Positions 1 to 8,974 of a stretch of DNA of 64,000 nucleotides are shown here, piece after piece. Where the stretch lies: assembly GCF_900129465.1 (NCBI RefSeq), contig NZ_FSRA01000002.1:2356001-2420000 (forward strand), given 5' to 3'. The position numbers and the translations under genes are program-made. Within the stretch, counting starts at the first letter, position 1; each line of letters opens with the position of its first letter. The DNA is from Chitinophaga niabensis. Lineage in GTDB: Bacteria; Bacteroidota; Bacteroidia; Chitinophagales; Chitinophagaceae. The notes below the pieces were generated by a model that did no database searches, was not told the DNA's origin, and saw only the letters and a program-made list of their open reading frames with translations.

Positions 1-519
1 GCACCCTTCCCAGAATGCCGGGTCGTGCGTGATGTCTGCATAAGTAACTGGCTCAAAACCCAGTCTTGTATTGAGTTTCATTACCGCGCGGCCGGTAGTG
101 ATACTGAAGATCCTGGCCATTGGATATAAGGCGCGGGATAACTGAAAGATCTTTTGTTTAATAATGGCGGCGATACCCCTGGCCCTGAAAGCAGGAGAAA
201 CGATCAATCCGCTGTTGGAAATAAATTTATCCTGTTCCCAGGTATCGAGGTAAGAAAAGCCGGCCCATCTACCGGAGACCGTTAATGCGATCACAGCTTT
301 CCCCTGACGGATCTTTTCGGCGATACTACCAGGCGTACGTCTGGCGATACCGGTGCCGCGTGCTTTAGCAGAGGATTCCATTTCTGCGGCTATTTCTGCA
401 GCGTATGGTATATCTGCAGCAGTAGCGGGTCGTATGATAATATCTTCGGAGGTAATGTTACCAGGTATGATAGTTTCGTCCCGGACGACGACCTCGTCCG
501 ATCTTGCAGATGAGTCCAT
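1..519 (-). CDS. GNAT N-acetyltransferase, arginine-operon type (3' end off window)
   Basis: Read from the sequence on the minus strand: an open frame of 173 codons starts at the ATG at 519 and runs off the left edge. Residues about 28 onward match the GNAT fold. The acetyl-CoA pyrophosphate loop lies around the stretch VSPAFRARGIAAIIKQ, followed by the typical late motif AVMKLNTRLGFEPV. The visible end reads FWEGC. From memory, Bacteroidota proteins with this pattern sit just upstream of argG in the arginine operon and are proposed to supply N-acetylglutamate or a related acetylation step. The argG neighbour cannot be seen here. The upstream gene ends 2 bases before this start, so the two are probably co-transcribed leftward. 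Confidence 0.8.
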   Translation of the reverse strand, partial: MDSSARSDEVVVRDETIIPGNITSEDIIIRPATAADIPYAAEIAAEMESSAKARGTGIARRTPGSIAEKIRQGKAVIALTVSGRWAGFSYLDTWEQDKFISNSGLIVSPAFRARGIAAIIKQKIFQLSRALYPMARIFSITTGRAVMKLNTRLGFEPVTYADITHDPAFWEGC

Positions 520-521
520 TG

Positions 522-890
522 TTACTTATTTTTCGTTTGTATGTTCAGGTGATGTTGCATATATAAATTATAGAGGGAAGCCGGGATCAGGGAGTATAAC
601 CTGATACGGCTGATATTATCGGGTACCGGTTCTTTGGAAAGTTCCGGTACGATGATCTGGGTAACTGCTTTTTTCACAATTGGGTTCCCTCTTTCATAAA
701 GCCGGCCAGCCAGGCGGAGGCATTTTTCGAGGAGGGGATAGTTTTTATTCCGCAACTGGCGGATAAGGTAGCTGTTCAGGCAATCAACAGTCTGATAAAT
801 ATGGAAGATAGCAGGGAATTGGTGCAGCGGCCTGCGTAATTCCGGGAGCGTGTCTTCAATCAGCGCGGGTACTTCAAATTGATTGATCAT
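522..890 (-). CDS. Conserved hypothetical protein, 122 aa
   Basis: I do not recognise a family with certainty. The product has no signal peptide or membrane span, is predicted mostly helical and is rich in leucine and basic residues. Its stop lies 2 bases before the GNAT start, so it is the first visible gene of that leftward unit. The 226 bases between it and fecR at 1117 must contain the divergent promoters. Codon use looks like the chromosomal genes around it. Confidence 0.6.
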   Translation of the reverse strand: MINQFEVPALIEDTLPELRRPLHQFPAIFHIYQTVDCLNSYLIRQLRNKNYPLLEKCLRLAGRLYERGNPIVKKAVTQIIVPELSKEPVPDNISRIRLYSLIPASLYNLYMQHHLNIQTKNK

Positions 891-1116
891 TGTTTAGAAA
901 TTAATGCCTTTATGGGCCAAATGCTGTTCCATCCTGCCGGGAAATGTTGTGAATACAGGCCGGTGGCGGATGACGCTTAAAAGAAGTATTTGAGATACAC
1001 GTAGTTACCCTCCCGTTTTTGCATGGTTACTGCAGAAATTGAATTATTTTTCAGACGGGATACACCCTGTCCCCCTTAAAAATTCATCTTATTATTGACA
1101 TCGATTAATATCATTT

Positions 1117-2271
1117 ATGGAACCAGATCACAACCATATCAGGCAATTATACCTGCAACAACTTATGGATAAGCTTTCCGAACAGGAGAAGCTGGAGTTG
1201 GAGGCGGCTATGGAAGACCCCGGGATCCGGCAAATGTGCCGGGATCTGGACGAATTGTATTCGTCTCCGGAAATGAGGGAGCTTTTAAGGGAAAGGCCCA
1301 CCAGTACCCGGTGGAATGAATTGATGGAGGTTATTATGGAGCGGGAGGATGAACCGGTGAGGTACTTGACCGTTCGTAACCTGGTAGCGGCGGCTACTGT
1401 TTTATTAGTGATTGGATTAGGTACCTGGTTCCTTTGGGTTAAACCCCAACAACAATCTATTAACTATTCAGCCGCTACGGAAAAAGCGGAGAAATCATAT
1501 GATATCAGGTTAAAATTATACTCCGGAGAGGAGGTAGCTTTAACCGGGCCGGAATCTAATAGTTCCAGGTTGATTGGTGATGTGCAGTTGATGAGTGAGA
1601 ATAAAACATTGCGTTATCAGCAGCGGCCGGGGGGAGGCAGTTTGTGGAATTCCCTGGAGGTACCTGCTAAAAAGGATTATAAGATCCTGCTGGCGGATGG
1701 TACGGTTGTAACCCTCAATTCTTCTTCCAGCCTGCGTTTCCCCTTCTCCTTCACAGGGAATACCCGGGAGGTGGAAGTGAAAGGGGAGGCTTACTTTGAG
1801 GTAGCGAAGAATGCAGAGAAACCTTTTATTGTTCATACACCTAATGGAGATATCCGGGTTTTGGGTACATCCTTTAACGTGAATACCTATGAGCCTGGTA
1901 AAACAACAACGTCCCTTGTGGCGGGTAGCATTAAAGCCGTTGCGGCAGGGAAGGAAGTGTTACTGCAGCCTAACCAGGAGGCTAGTTGGAAAACCGGCGA
2001 ACCTATTGTGGTTCAAAGGTTTGAAGCATCGAGGGCATTATCATGGATGGACGGGGTGCACTTTTTTGAAGGTGCAAACATGAAGGCGATAGCAGATGTG
2101 GTGGACCGGTGGTATGATGTAAAGATTGTGTACGACAACCCGGCAATTGCAGCCTATAAATTTGATGTAAAGCTGGATAAGGGCCGGCCACTTGAAGAAT
2201 TCCTCGCTGTGTTGAAAATAGCTAAAGGCGTGAATTATAAATTAGAAGGTAACATACTCCATTTACAATAA
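1117..2271 (+). CDS. FecR-family anti-sigma factor with DUF4974 tail
   Basis: A 384-residue inner-membrane protein of the FecR class, which senses the state of an outer-membrane TonB transporter and controls an ECF sigma factor. Residues 1-85 form the cytoplasmic sigma-binding part. A single membrane span lies at about 88-108. The FecR domain runs from about 180 to 280 and contains the family signatures LADGTVVTLNSSS, VKGEAYFEV and VLGTSFNVNTY. A DUF4974 (STN-like) domain fills about 313-384. Normally the sigma gene lies directly upstream of fecR. Here the visible sigma gene lies downstream at 2779, after a small ORF, so either the order is rearranged or the original partner has been lost. 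Target of control is inferred to be the SusC/SusD pair at 3521-8529. Confidence 0.93.
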   Translation: MEPDHNHIRQLYLQQLMDKLSEQEKLELEAAMEDPGIRQMCRDLDELYSSPEMRELLRERPTSTRWNELMEVIMEREDEPVRYLTVRNLVAAATVLLVIGLGTWFLWVKPQQQSINYSAATEKAEKSYDIRLKLYSGEEVALTGPESNSSRLIGDVQLMSENKTLRYQQRPGGGSLWNSLEVPAKKDYKILLADGTVVTLNSSSSLRFPFSFTGNTREVEVKGEAYFEVAKNAEKPFIVHTPNGDIRVLGTSFNVNTYEPGKTTTSLVAGSIKAVAAGKEVLLQPNQEASWKTGEPIVVQRFEASRALSWMDGVHFFEGANMKAIADVVDRWYDVKIVYDNPAIAAYKFDVKLDKGRPLEEFLAVLKIAKGVNYKLEGNILHLQ

Positions 2272-2319
2272 TAACAGACGATCTCCAGTAACACGTAACT
2301 TATTAATACTGAATTGACC

Positions 2320-2526
2320 ATGAACAACATTGATCTCATTACCAACAGAATTCAATACATCCTTCTTGAGGACAATCTCAACTGGGAGGAAATTGCCTGC
2401 AGAGCTGGTGAACATGGCTCAAATGTTCGTGAAGAATTAATGGAGAAATTAGATGATGCCAGTGAACTTTTGTCTCTCATGGGATACCATATCGAAATTG
2501 TCAGAAATTCCGAACGCATTCGTTAG
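2320..2526 (+). CDS. Small hypothetical protein, 68 aa
   Basis: An acidic 68-residue soluble protein lying between fecR and the ECF sigma gene. I chose the ATG at 2320 (MNNIDLITN); an upstream TTG at 2314 is possible. No domain is recognised. The composition (helix-forming, many Glu/Asp/Asn, no cysteine needed for folding apart from one) would fit a small regulator or adaptor. It starts 48 bases after fecR stops and may be translated from the same message. Role unknown. Confidence 0.5.
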   Translation: MNNIDLITNRIQYILLEDNLNWEEIACRAGEHGSNVREELMEKLDDASELLSLMGYHIEIVRNSERIR

Positions 2527-2778
2527 TAATCCTAATCCCCAATCTTTTTTTGTCGCATTACCCTCCCTGCTAAGGGAGCATTTTGCATTGCCCAACCCCA
2601 AGCTCTATTAACCGAAGATTAACATCTTTTGTTTAGCCCCTCTTTGCTATTTTCTGTAACTTCAATGAAAACAATATTTTATTTTTGAATTGTTTTTACC
2701 CAAACATGCTCCTGCAGACGAGGGGCGTTGTTTTGGTTTTCTTCCATTTGTTTTACGATTAATTATATCCAGTGAGCC

Positions 2779-3312
2779 ATGAGGGAAGATCGCACAACTC
2801 CAAAGGATTCGGGCCGTTCTCAGGAAATACTGCAAAAGCTATTTTTTAAGTTTCGTGAATCGCTGATCATGGAATCTTATGGTATTCTGCGTGATCTGTA
2901 TGAAGCTGAAGATGTTGTGCAGGAAACATTTATCATACTTTGGGAGAAGGGTCACCTTGACCGTGTTAAACCGGCTGCCTACAGGTCCTACCTATACTGT
3001 GCGGTTAGAAATAACTCACTTAGCCGCCAGCGTGTTGTACAGAACAATCAGCGGAAGAAGGACCGTTTTTCTGAAACGGCTCCTCAGTTTGAGCATAAGA
3101 ACTATGCAGAAGTGTGGGAAATACGCAAAAGGATCAACGAAGCTGTTCAGACCTTACCGGAGCAAAGGAGGTGGGCCTTCATTAAATCCCATCTGGACAG
3201 AAAGACCTATCGGGAAGTAGGGCTGGAAATGGGATTGAATATGGAAACCGTTAGAAGTCATGTGAAAATAGCCTTGAAAACGTTGCGGGAATTATTGGGG
3301 AATCTAAAATGA
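2779..3312 (+). CDS. ECF-type RNA polymerase sigma factor
   Basis: A 177-residue sigma-70 family protein of the extracytoplasmic-function class. Region 2 covers about residues 20-90, with the core-binding and -10 recognition signature EAEDVVQETFIILWEK. Region 4 covers about 120-170, with the helix-turn-helix around TYREVGLEMGLNMETVRSHV. It reads toward the SusC gene, 209 bases away, which is its probable target. FecR at 1117 is the likely anti-sigma. The arrangement FecR-then-sigma is the reverse of the usual order. Confidence 0.93.
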   Translation: MREDRTTPKDSGRSQEILQKLFFKFRESLIMESYGILRDLYEAEDVVQETFIILWEKGHLDRVKPAAYRSYLYCAVRNNSLSRQRVVQNNQRKKDRFSETAPQFEHKNYAEVWEIRKRINEAVQTLPEQRRWAFIKSHLDRKTYREVGLEMGLNMETVRSHVKIALKTLRELLGNLK

Positions 3313-3520
3313 TCTCACAGATAGAAGAATTTACCGGGCTTAAGACAATAGCAATCCTATCGCCAGCATAGGATTTTGTTTATTAGAGAATGTTTTTCCG
3401 GCATTACCTTGTATATCGTCGACCAATTTTTTTTATATTCAGGTTGTTATACCTAGAACCAATGTCTGTGGGAATAGAATTTGATTGCCGGTTTATTGCA
3501 TCCAGGAACCTGTTGCTCCA

Positions 3521-6500
3521 ATGGGCATCAGTACGTATGAAAAATTCAAGGATTTAACAATGTCAGGTAAGATTATGCCTTTCATCAGTGGACACCCCAA
3601 ATGGATGATCATATGCATGTTCATTTCCCTGGCAACGCATGCCCAAAATTCCGTTCAGGATGAACGGACCCTCACTTATTCCGGTAATGTTTCCATTGCC
3701 AATATTTTCAAAGCCATTGAAAAACAGACAGGCCTTACCGTTACTTTTGAAAATTCCATCATAAACAAAGAAGTAAAGTTGCGGGTCAACTTCAGGAATG
3801 CAAGTATCCGCGATGTGATGAATAAAGTAACGGAGGGTTTGAATATCAGCTGGGTATTGGTGAATACGCAGATCGTACTGTATCAGAAGGAAACGTCTGC
3901 CGAAGTAAAACCCAAAGAAGTACTTAAAGTTTCCGGTTCTATTATGGATGCAGAGGGTAATCCCCTTCCCGGTGCCACCATTGTAGTGAAAGGAACCAAC
4001 AAAGGTGCCAGCACCGGAGCGAATGGACGCTTTAGCATTGATAATGTTCCCAAACGTACCTGGCTGGTGATCAGTTCTGTAGGATATCTCAGCAAACAGT
4101 TCTTCCTGGAGAATGAAACCGAACTTTCCTTTACCCTGGATGCAGGCGTTACACAAATGGAAGGCGTCACGATCGTATCTACCGGTTACCAAAGTCTGCC
4201 CATGGAACGTTCTACGGGTTCCTTCGTACCGTTGGACAGTGAGCTGGTGCAAAGAAGGGTAGGGACAAATATCCTGGACAGGTTGGATGGAGTGACCAGC
4301 GGGCTGTTGAACTTTACCACTTCCACGCCGGGCAATATTTCGAAAATGCCATCTGTAACCTCTCTTGGTCTTTCGCTCAGAGGTTTAAGCACTTTATCTC
4401 CGAACCAGGTGAACGTCAATCCCCTGATCGTACTGGACAATTTCCCTTATGAAGGAGATGTACGGAATATTAATCCAAATGATATTGAATCCATTACGGT
4501 GTTAAAGGATGCTGCGTCAGCCAGCATTTGGGGAGCCAGGAGCGGCAATGGGGTAATTGTTCTTACTACCAAAAAAGGCAGGCTGAATGAGAAGATGAAG
4601 ATCGACTTCAATACAAACATCACTATTGGAAGCCGGCCCAACCTATATTATGATCCGAATTATTTGAATTCAGCAGATTACATCTCCATTGAACGCCATC
4701 TCTTTAACCTGGGATATTTCAATTCAGATATTAGTAATACTACAAGCAGACCCCCTTTATCTCCTGTGGTAGAGATCCTCGCTAAAGAAAGAGCGCAACA
4801 ACTGACCAGTGAAGAAGCAGAAGCGCAGATCAATCAGTTAAAAGGGAACGATGTGCGGAAGGATTTCCTGAAGCATATGTACCAAAGCTCGATCAACCAG
4901 CAATATGCAGTTAACCTGCGGGGTGGTTCTAAAGATATTACTTACTATTTATCACTGGGGCACGACAGGAATAGGGATAATCTTGTCAGGAATGGTATGT
5001 ACAGAACTACGATTACCTCTTCCAGTATGTTCATGCCGGCTAAGAACTTAGAGGTTACGGCATTTATGAATTACAGCTATAGTAAGGTGACGCAGCATAA
5101 TGAACTGAGGTATGGTGCTGTTAGAACGGGAGGGAGTACTTATGATGTGTTATATCCTTATGCTAAACTGGCAGATGGAAATGGAGAGGCCCTGCCTACT
5201 ATGAGAGATTACAGGACTAACTATACAGACAGTGTTTCAAGACTTGGATTCCTGGATTGGCGATACAGGCCATTGGATGAAATTAAGGAAGGGAATAATT
5301 ATACAACGATTCAGGGGATCGTTCTCCGGGCTGCGATTAAGTATAAATTTGCTTCTTTCCTCAATGCGGAAGTATTGTATCAGCACGAGAAACAACTGAT
5401 CGAAGCAAGGAATTATAGAAGTGAGGAGACGTATTTTACCCGAAACCTGATCAACCGGTTTTCTGTATATGATACGGCTACCCAGACGATAAAATATAAT
5501 TTCCCAAGAGGTGGCATTTTGTCCAAGGGCAATTACGACTGGCGGATCCATAACCTCAGGGCAAGTTTGAATTATAATCAGAGCTTTGGCCAGCATGATA
5601 TTACCAGTATTGTGGGTGCTGAAATAAGGGAGATCTCTGCTTCAGGTACGGAAAGGAATACGGTAGGGCATTTTGATGAATTTGGCATGCCGGACGGAAA
5701 TTTGAACCTGAATATCTTGTATCCCACCAATCCAGTGGGTACATCTACGCTGAATACTCCTTTATTGCCGCTGAATGGAGCTGTGCTGGGAACATTAAGC
5801 AGGTATGTTTCCTATTATGCTAACGTTGGATATAGCTATAACAAACGATACGACTTTACATTGAGTGGAAGAAAAGATGGGGCGAACCTGTTTGGTGTGA
5901 AAGCAAATGAGAAGATCACGCCACTTTGGTCTGTTGGTGCGGGATGGGAGATGAACAGGGAGATGTTCTACAGTATCACCTGGTTGCCCTATCTGAAGTT
6001 AAGGGCTTCTTATGGTTTCAACGGCAATGTTTACAATGGATCAGCTTACCTGACAGGAACTAATTTCACTAATCCTTTGACCGGGGCTTCTTCCATTATT
6101 GCACTGAGTCCGGCTAATGATCAATTAAGATGGGAGAAGGTGAAACTTTTGAATTTGGGGGTTGATTTTAGTACGAAGGGAGCCAGGCTTTCCGGTACAA
6201 TTGAGTATTACAGGAAAAATGGAATTGATCTGGTTGAGAAAGCAACATTGGCGCCACAAACCGGATTTTCTTCAGTGAATAAGAACTCTGCAAGTACATT
6301 GACCAAAGGTTGGGATATATCTGTTACAGGAAGAATCATGAGAGGAGGCCTAAAATGGAATTCCACCTTGCTGCTGAATGTTTTGCATGATAAGATCACG
6401 GCATATTCTTTTAAGCCAACTATCAGTTCTGTGATCACGAAGGATCCGGAAATTTTATTGTATGTAGTTGGAAGACCATTGAGAGGTATTTTAAGCTATA

Positions 6501-7126
6501 GATGGGCAGGCTTAGATCCTAAAACAGGTGATCCACAGGGCATGCTCAATGGACAAATAAGCAAGGACTATAATGGGATCATAAGGAACGCCAGCCCGGA
6601 TAGCCTGGTGTATCATGGATCTGCCACTCCAACCTATTTTGGTTCTCTCAGGAATGATCTGGCATACAAGAATTTCTCCTTGTCTTTTAACATTATATAT
6701 AAGCTGGGGTATTATTTCAGAAGACCAAGTGCTAATCTGAATTATCTGATTACACTGAATGCTTATATGAATCGCGATTATGCAGAGAGTTGGAAGCAAC
6801 CAGGTGATGAGCTTAGAACAAGCGTACCGTCCCTTAGCTACCCCACTAATACGCAACGAAATGATTTTTATCAATATTCTGAATTATTGGTAGAGCGGGC
6901 AGATCATGTGAGATTACAGGATGTTAGGATTGGATATACATTTGGGGATTCGGGGCCATTCAGGACCAGGTTTAAAAGGATCCAGATCTATTCTTACCTG
7001 AATAACCTGGGTATTATCTGGCGGGCGAATAAATTTAAGATTGATCCGGATGTATATCATATTCCCGGTAGCCATAACCTGCCTAATCCTTTTACTTTTT
7101 CCTTAGGCGTTCAAGCTAATTTTTAA
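3521..7126 (+). CDS. SusC/RagA-family TonB-linked outer membrane transporter with STN domain
   Basis: A very large outer-membrane beta-barrel transporter that imports bulky nutrients with its SusD lipoprotein. I place the start at the ATG at 3521; the signal peptide may equally start at the ATG at 3560 (MSGKIMPF), and a TTG at 3485 is less likely. After the signal peptide (ending near THAQ) comes an STN domain of about 70 residues that talks to FecR. A carboxypeptidase-like CarbopepD_reg domain follows (VSGSIMDAEGNPLPGATI). Then the plug with SITVLKDAASASIWGARSGNGVI, and a long barrel ending in the terminal aromatic residue NF. The STN domain agrees with regulation through the nearby FecR and sigma. 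The gene is followed after 11 bases by susD. Substrate unknown. Confidence 0.95.
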   Translation: MGISTYEKFKDLTMSGKIMPFISGHPKWMIICMFISLATHAQNSVQDERTLTYSGNVSIANIFKAIEKQTGLTVTFENSIINKEVKLRVNFRNASIRDVMNKVTEGLNISWVLVNTQIVLYQKETSAEVKPKEVLKVSGSIMDAEGNPLPGATIVVKGTNKGASTGANGRFSIDNVPKRTWLVISSVGYLSKQFFLENETELSFTLDAGVTQMEGVTIVSTGYQSLPMERSTGSFVPLDSELVQRRVGTNILDRLDGVTSGLLNFTTSTPGNISKMPSVTSLGLSLRGLSTLSPNQVNVNPLIVLDNFPYEGDVRNINPNDIESITVLKDAASASIWGARSGNGVIVLTTKKGRLNEKMKIDFNTNITIGSRPNLYYDPNYLNSADYISIERHLFNLGYFNSDISNTTSRPPLSPVVEILAKERAQQLTSEEAEAQINQLKGNDVRKDFLKHMYQSSINQQYAVNLRGGSKDITYYLSLGHDRNRDNLVRNGMYRTTITSSSMFMPAKNLEVTAFMNYSYSKVTQHNELRYGAVRTGGSTYDVLYPYAKLADGNGEALPTMRDYRTNYTDSVSRLGFLDWRYRPLDEIKEGNNYTTIQGIVLRAAIKYKFASFLNAEVLYQHEKQLIEARNYRSEETYFTRNLINRFSVYDTATQTIKYNFPRGGILSKGNYDWRIHNLRASLNYNQSFGQHDITSIVGAEIREISASGTERNTVGHFDEFGMPDGNLNLNILYPTNPVGTSTLNTPLLPLNGAVLGTLSRYVSYYANVGYSYNKRYDFTLSGRKDGANLFGVKANEKITPLWSVGAGWEMNREMFYSITWLPYLKLRASYGFNGNVYNGSAYLTGTNFTNPLTGASSIIALSPANDQLRWEKVKLLNLGVDFSTKGARLSGTIEYYRKNGIDLVEKATLAPQTGFSSVNKNSASTLTKGWDISVTGRIMRGGLKWNSTLLLNVLHDKITAYSFKPTISSVITKDPEILLYVVGRPLRGILSYRWAGLDPKTGDPQGMLNGQISKDYNGIIRNASPDSLVYHGSATPTYFGSLRNDLAYKNFSLSFNIIYKLGYYFRRPSANLNYLITLNAYMNRDYAESWKQPGDELRTSVPSLSYPTNTQRNDFYQYSELLVERADHVRLQDVRIGYTFGDSGPFRTRFKRIQIYSYLNNLGIIWRANKFKIDPDVYHIPGSHNLPNPFTFSLGVQANF

Positions 7127-7137
7127 AATGTGAGGAA

Positions 7138-8529
7138 ATGAAACCTGTTTTAAGCGTATTTTTTGTTTGTGCACTTGCTTTTTGTGCTTGTAAGAAGCAA
7201 AATGAATGGTTGGATGCGAAAAGGCAAATAACCGATAATGTGCCCGAAACATTAAAGGATTTTCAGGCAATCCTTGATAACAGCATAATAATGAATGCAG
7301 GTTATCCCACACTGGGCCTATTGGGAGCAGATAATTATTATTTTCCAGATGCTGCCGTACAAGTAATAAATGCTATGGACAGGAATAGTTATCTATGGAA
7401 TAAAGATATTTTTGGAGTTGAAGCTTCAATAGAGTATAACACAGCGTACAATATCATTGCCAGTGCCAATGTTGTACTTGAAGGGGTTGCAGCTATTGAT
7501 ATCGCTACTGACAAGCTTGCTGAATATAATAATGTCAAAGGGCAGGCATTGTTTTTCAGGTCAATGCTTTTCTCTGAACTCGCAGCAGTGTTTTGTAAGC
7601 ATTATAATGCAAGTACCGCCGCCAATGATCTTGGTATTTGTATTAGAACAAAATCAGATGTTCATCATCTCGAGCCGCGATCTTCTATTGAGCAGACCTA
7701 TAAACTAATCATCGATGATTTGAAACTTGCGGCTTCACTATTGCCAGTAACGGCTGTATATAAAACCCGCCCTTGCAAGTCTGCTGCATTTGCATTGTTG
7801 GCCAGAACCTATCTTCAAATGGGTAGCTATACAAACGCGAAGAGTTTCTCTGATTCTGCATTAACCTATTCTGCCAGATTATTGGATTTTAATGACGAAA
7901 TTATTTCGATTACTAAACCCTATAGGTTTCCCGACTTTAAATTGGAGAATCCGGAGATTGTATTTTATGCAACCGGATATCCACATGCAGGAATTGCACC
8001 TAGCGCTTCGTTTAACAGGTCTTTTGTTGATAGTTTATTATTTCAGTCTTATGACGATAATGATCTTAGGAAAACATACTTCTTTGCTACTGATAATGTT
8101 GGAAGGGCCAAGTATAGAGGAGGCTACACAGGTAATGATCTGATCTTTGATGGTATAGGAATTAATGAGGTCTTTTTGATCAGAGCAGAGTGTAATGCAA
8201 GAATGAATAATATAGTTTCAGCAACGGATGATCTGAATAAATTGTTAAAGAACCGATACAAAAAGGGTGCCTATACCGATTTCGTGGCTACGGATGGTGA
8301 TGTTGCATTAGTTAAAATACTTGAAGAGCGAAGGAAGGAATTACCTTTTACAGGACAGATCAGATGGCAGGATTTGAGGAGACTCAATAAAGAACCCCGT
8401 TTTGCGCGTGTTCTCAAGAGATTGTATAATGGCACTTTGTATGAAATTCAACCTAATGATAAAAGATACATCTATCCTTTCCCTCAGAACGAAATTGATC
8501 TAGCTGGTATACAGCAGAATGAACGATAA
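7138..8529 (+). CDS. SusD/RagB-family nutrient-binding outer membrane lipoprotein
   Basis: A 463-residue surface lipoprotein that acts as the lid of the SusC transporter. A lipoprotein signal peptide ends at the cysteine in AFCACKK. The RagB/SusD helical TPR-like core follows, with the family pattern EVFLIRAECNARM and the C-terminal ELPFTGQIRWQDLRRLN and IYPFPQNEI. It begins 11 bases after susC stops and the pair ends at a strong terminator, so both form one transcript. No polysaccharide-degrading gene lies beside it, so the substrate may be a peptide or siderophore-like compound and not a glycan (inference). Confidence 0.93.
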   Translation: MKPVLSVFFVCALAFCACKKQNEWLDAKRQITDNVPETLKDFQAILDNSIIMNAGYPTLGLLGADNYYFPDAAVQVINAMDRNSYLWNKDIFGVEASIEYNTAYNIIASANVVLEGVAAIDIATDKLAEYNNVKGQALFFRSMLFSELAAVFCKHYNASTAANDLGICIRTKSDVHHLEPRSSIEQTYKLIIDDLKLAASLLPVTAVYKTRPCKSAAFALLARTYLQMGSYTNAKSFSDSALTYSARLLDFNDEIISITKPYRFPDFKLENPEIVFYATGYPHAGIAPSASFNRSFVDSLLFQSYDDNDLRKTYFFATDNVGRAKYRGGYTGNDLIFDGIGINEVFLIRAECNARMNNIVSATDDLNKLLKNRYKKGAYTDFVATDGDVALVKILEERRKELPFTGQIRWQDLRRLNKEPRFARVLKRLYNGTLYEIQPNDKRYIYPFPQNEIDLAGIQQNER

Positions 8530-8542
8530 TGAATCATAGTTT

Positions 8543-8588
8543 AGAAGGATTACTTCAAGGTTTTAACTTGAAGTAATCCTTCTTTTTT
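8543..8588 (+). terminator. Strong terminator after susCD
   Basis: A perfect 17-base-pair inverted repeat: the left arm at 8543-8559 starts AGAAGGATTACTTC, the loop is 7 bases, the right arm is at 8567-8583, and a run of T follows. It ends the susCD transcript and probably also stops the convergent peptide gene at 8596-8865. Confidence 0.9.
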
Positions 8589-8595
8589 GTTGGCA

Positions 8596-8865
8596 TTAAT
8601 TGTACAGTGTAAAAACGACAGCTTCTGAAGCTGGAATGAATTGTCCTGAAGTGTAACCAAATGAAGCAACAACTGTGCAAACCAATTCAGCATTGCCAAC
8701 ACAGCCTTCGGAGGGAGGTGTTGATGCTACCATATAGCTTGTTGCCCACGGTGATGTGTTTGGTGCAATGTAATAAAGCGTATTATTCGCCTTGTAGTTC
8801 CCATAGGCGCCTACGGCGCTAATAAACATAACTAACGCTAATGATGCGAGCTTGAGCTTTTTCAT
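8596..8865 (-). CDS. Small secreted DUF6520-like protein, two-cysteine variant
   Basis: An 89-residue exported protein. Residues 1-22 form a Sec signal peptide (MKKLKLASLALVMFISAVGA). The mature part has only two cysteines, C55 and C63, in the context GCVGNAELVCTV. This matches the central ECDGG-x-F-x-CTA pair of the seven four-cysteine relatives at 57.6-63.9 kb but has seven residues between the cysteines instead of six and lacks the outer pair. It reads toward the terminator at 8543. Directly upstream, in the same direction, lies a MauE-like gene, as in the right-hand cluster. The family name is from memory and the function is unknown. Confidence 0.65.
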   Translation of the reverse strand: MKKLKLASLALVMFISAVGAYGNYKANNTLYYIAPNTSPWATSYMVASTPPSEGCVGNAELVCTVVASFGYTSGQFIPASEAVVFTLYN

Positions 8866-8904
8866 AATAGTTGATTTTTAATAGAATTGGTCTAATGTAT
8901 GGAT

Positions 8905-8936
8905 TGGCCATTTGACCCAGGTATGGCCATTTCACC
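8905..8936. promoter_or_regulatory. Two direct repeats upstream of the small secreted protein gene
   Basis: The 13-mer TGGCCATTTSACC occurs twice, at 8905-8917 and 8924-8936, with 19 bases from start to start, i.e. nearly two helical turns. It lies between the candidate promoter at 8942-8974 and the start at 8865, in the untranslated leader, and could bind a regulator. Direct observation of the repeat; function is inference. Confidence 0.4.
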
Positions 8937-8941
8937 TGTCA

Positions 8942-8974
8942 TAAATATAGTTTTGTGCTTTGCTTTAAGACAAA
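8942..8974 (-). promoter_or_regulatory. Candidate Bacteroidota promoter for the small secreted protein gene
   Basis: On the minus strand TTTG (8971-8974) is followed after 21 bases by TATATTTA (8942-8949), close to the Bacteroidota -33/-7 pattern TTTG...TAnnTTTG. It overlaps the 3' end of the MauE gene, so the peptide gene may be expressed independently of it. Confidence 0.4.

Noticed and set aside
960..1060. Short minus-strand reading frame ending NYVYLKYFF, like the tail of an outer membrane protein
   Set aside because: Only about 30 codons without a start or any supporting upstream frame; it lies in the divergent promoter region before fecR.
3563..4252. Long minus-strand open frame of 229 codons inside the susC gene
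   Set aside because: Antisense shadow of the SusC coding region with no sensible start or motif.
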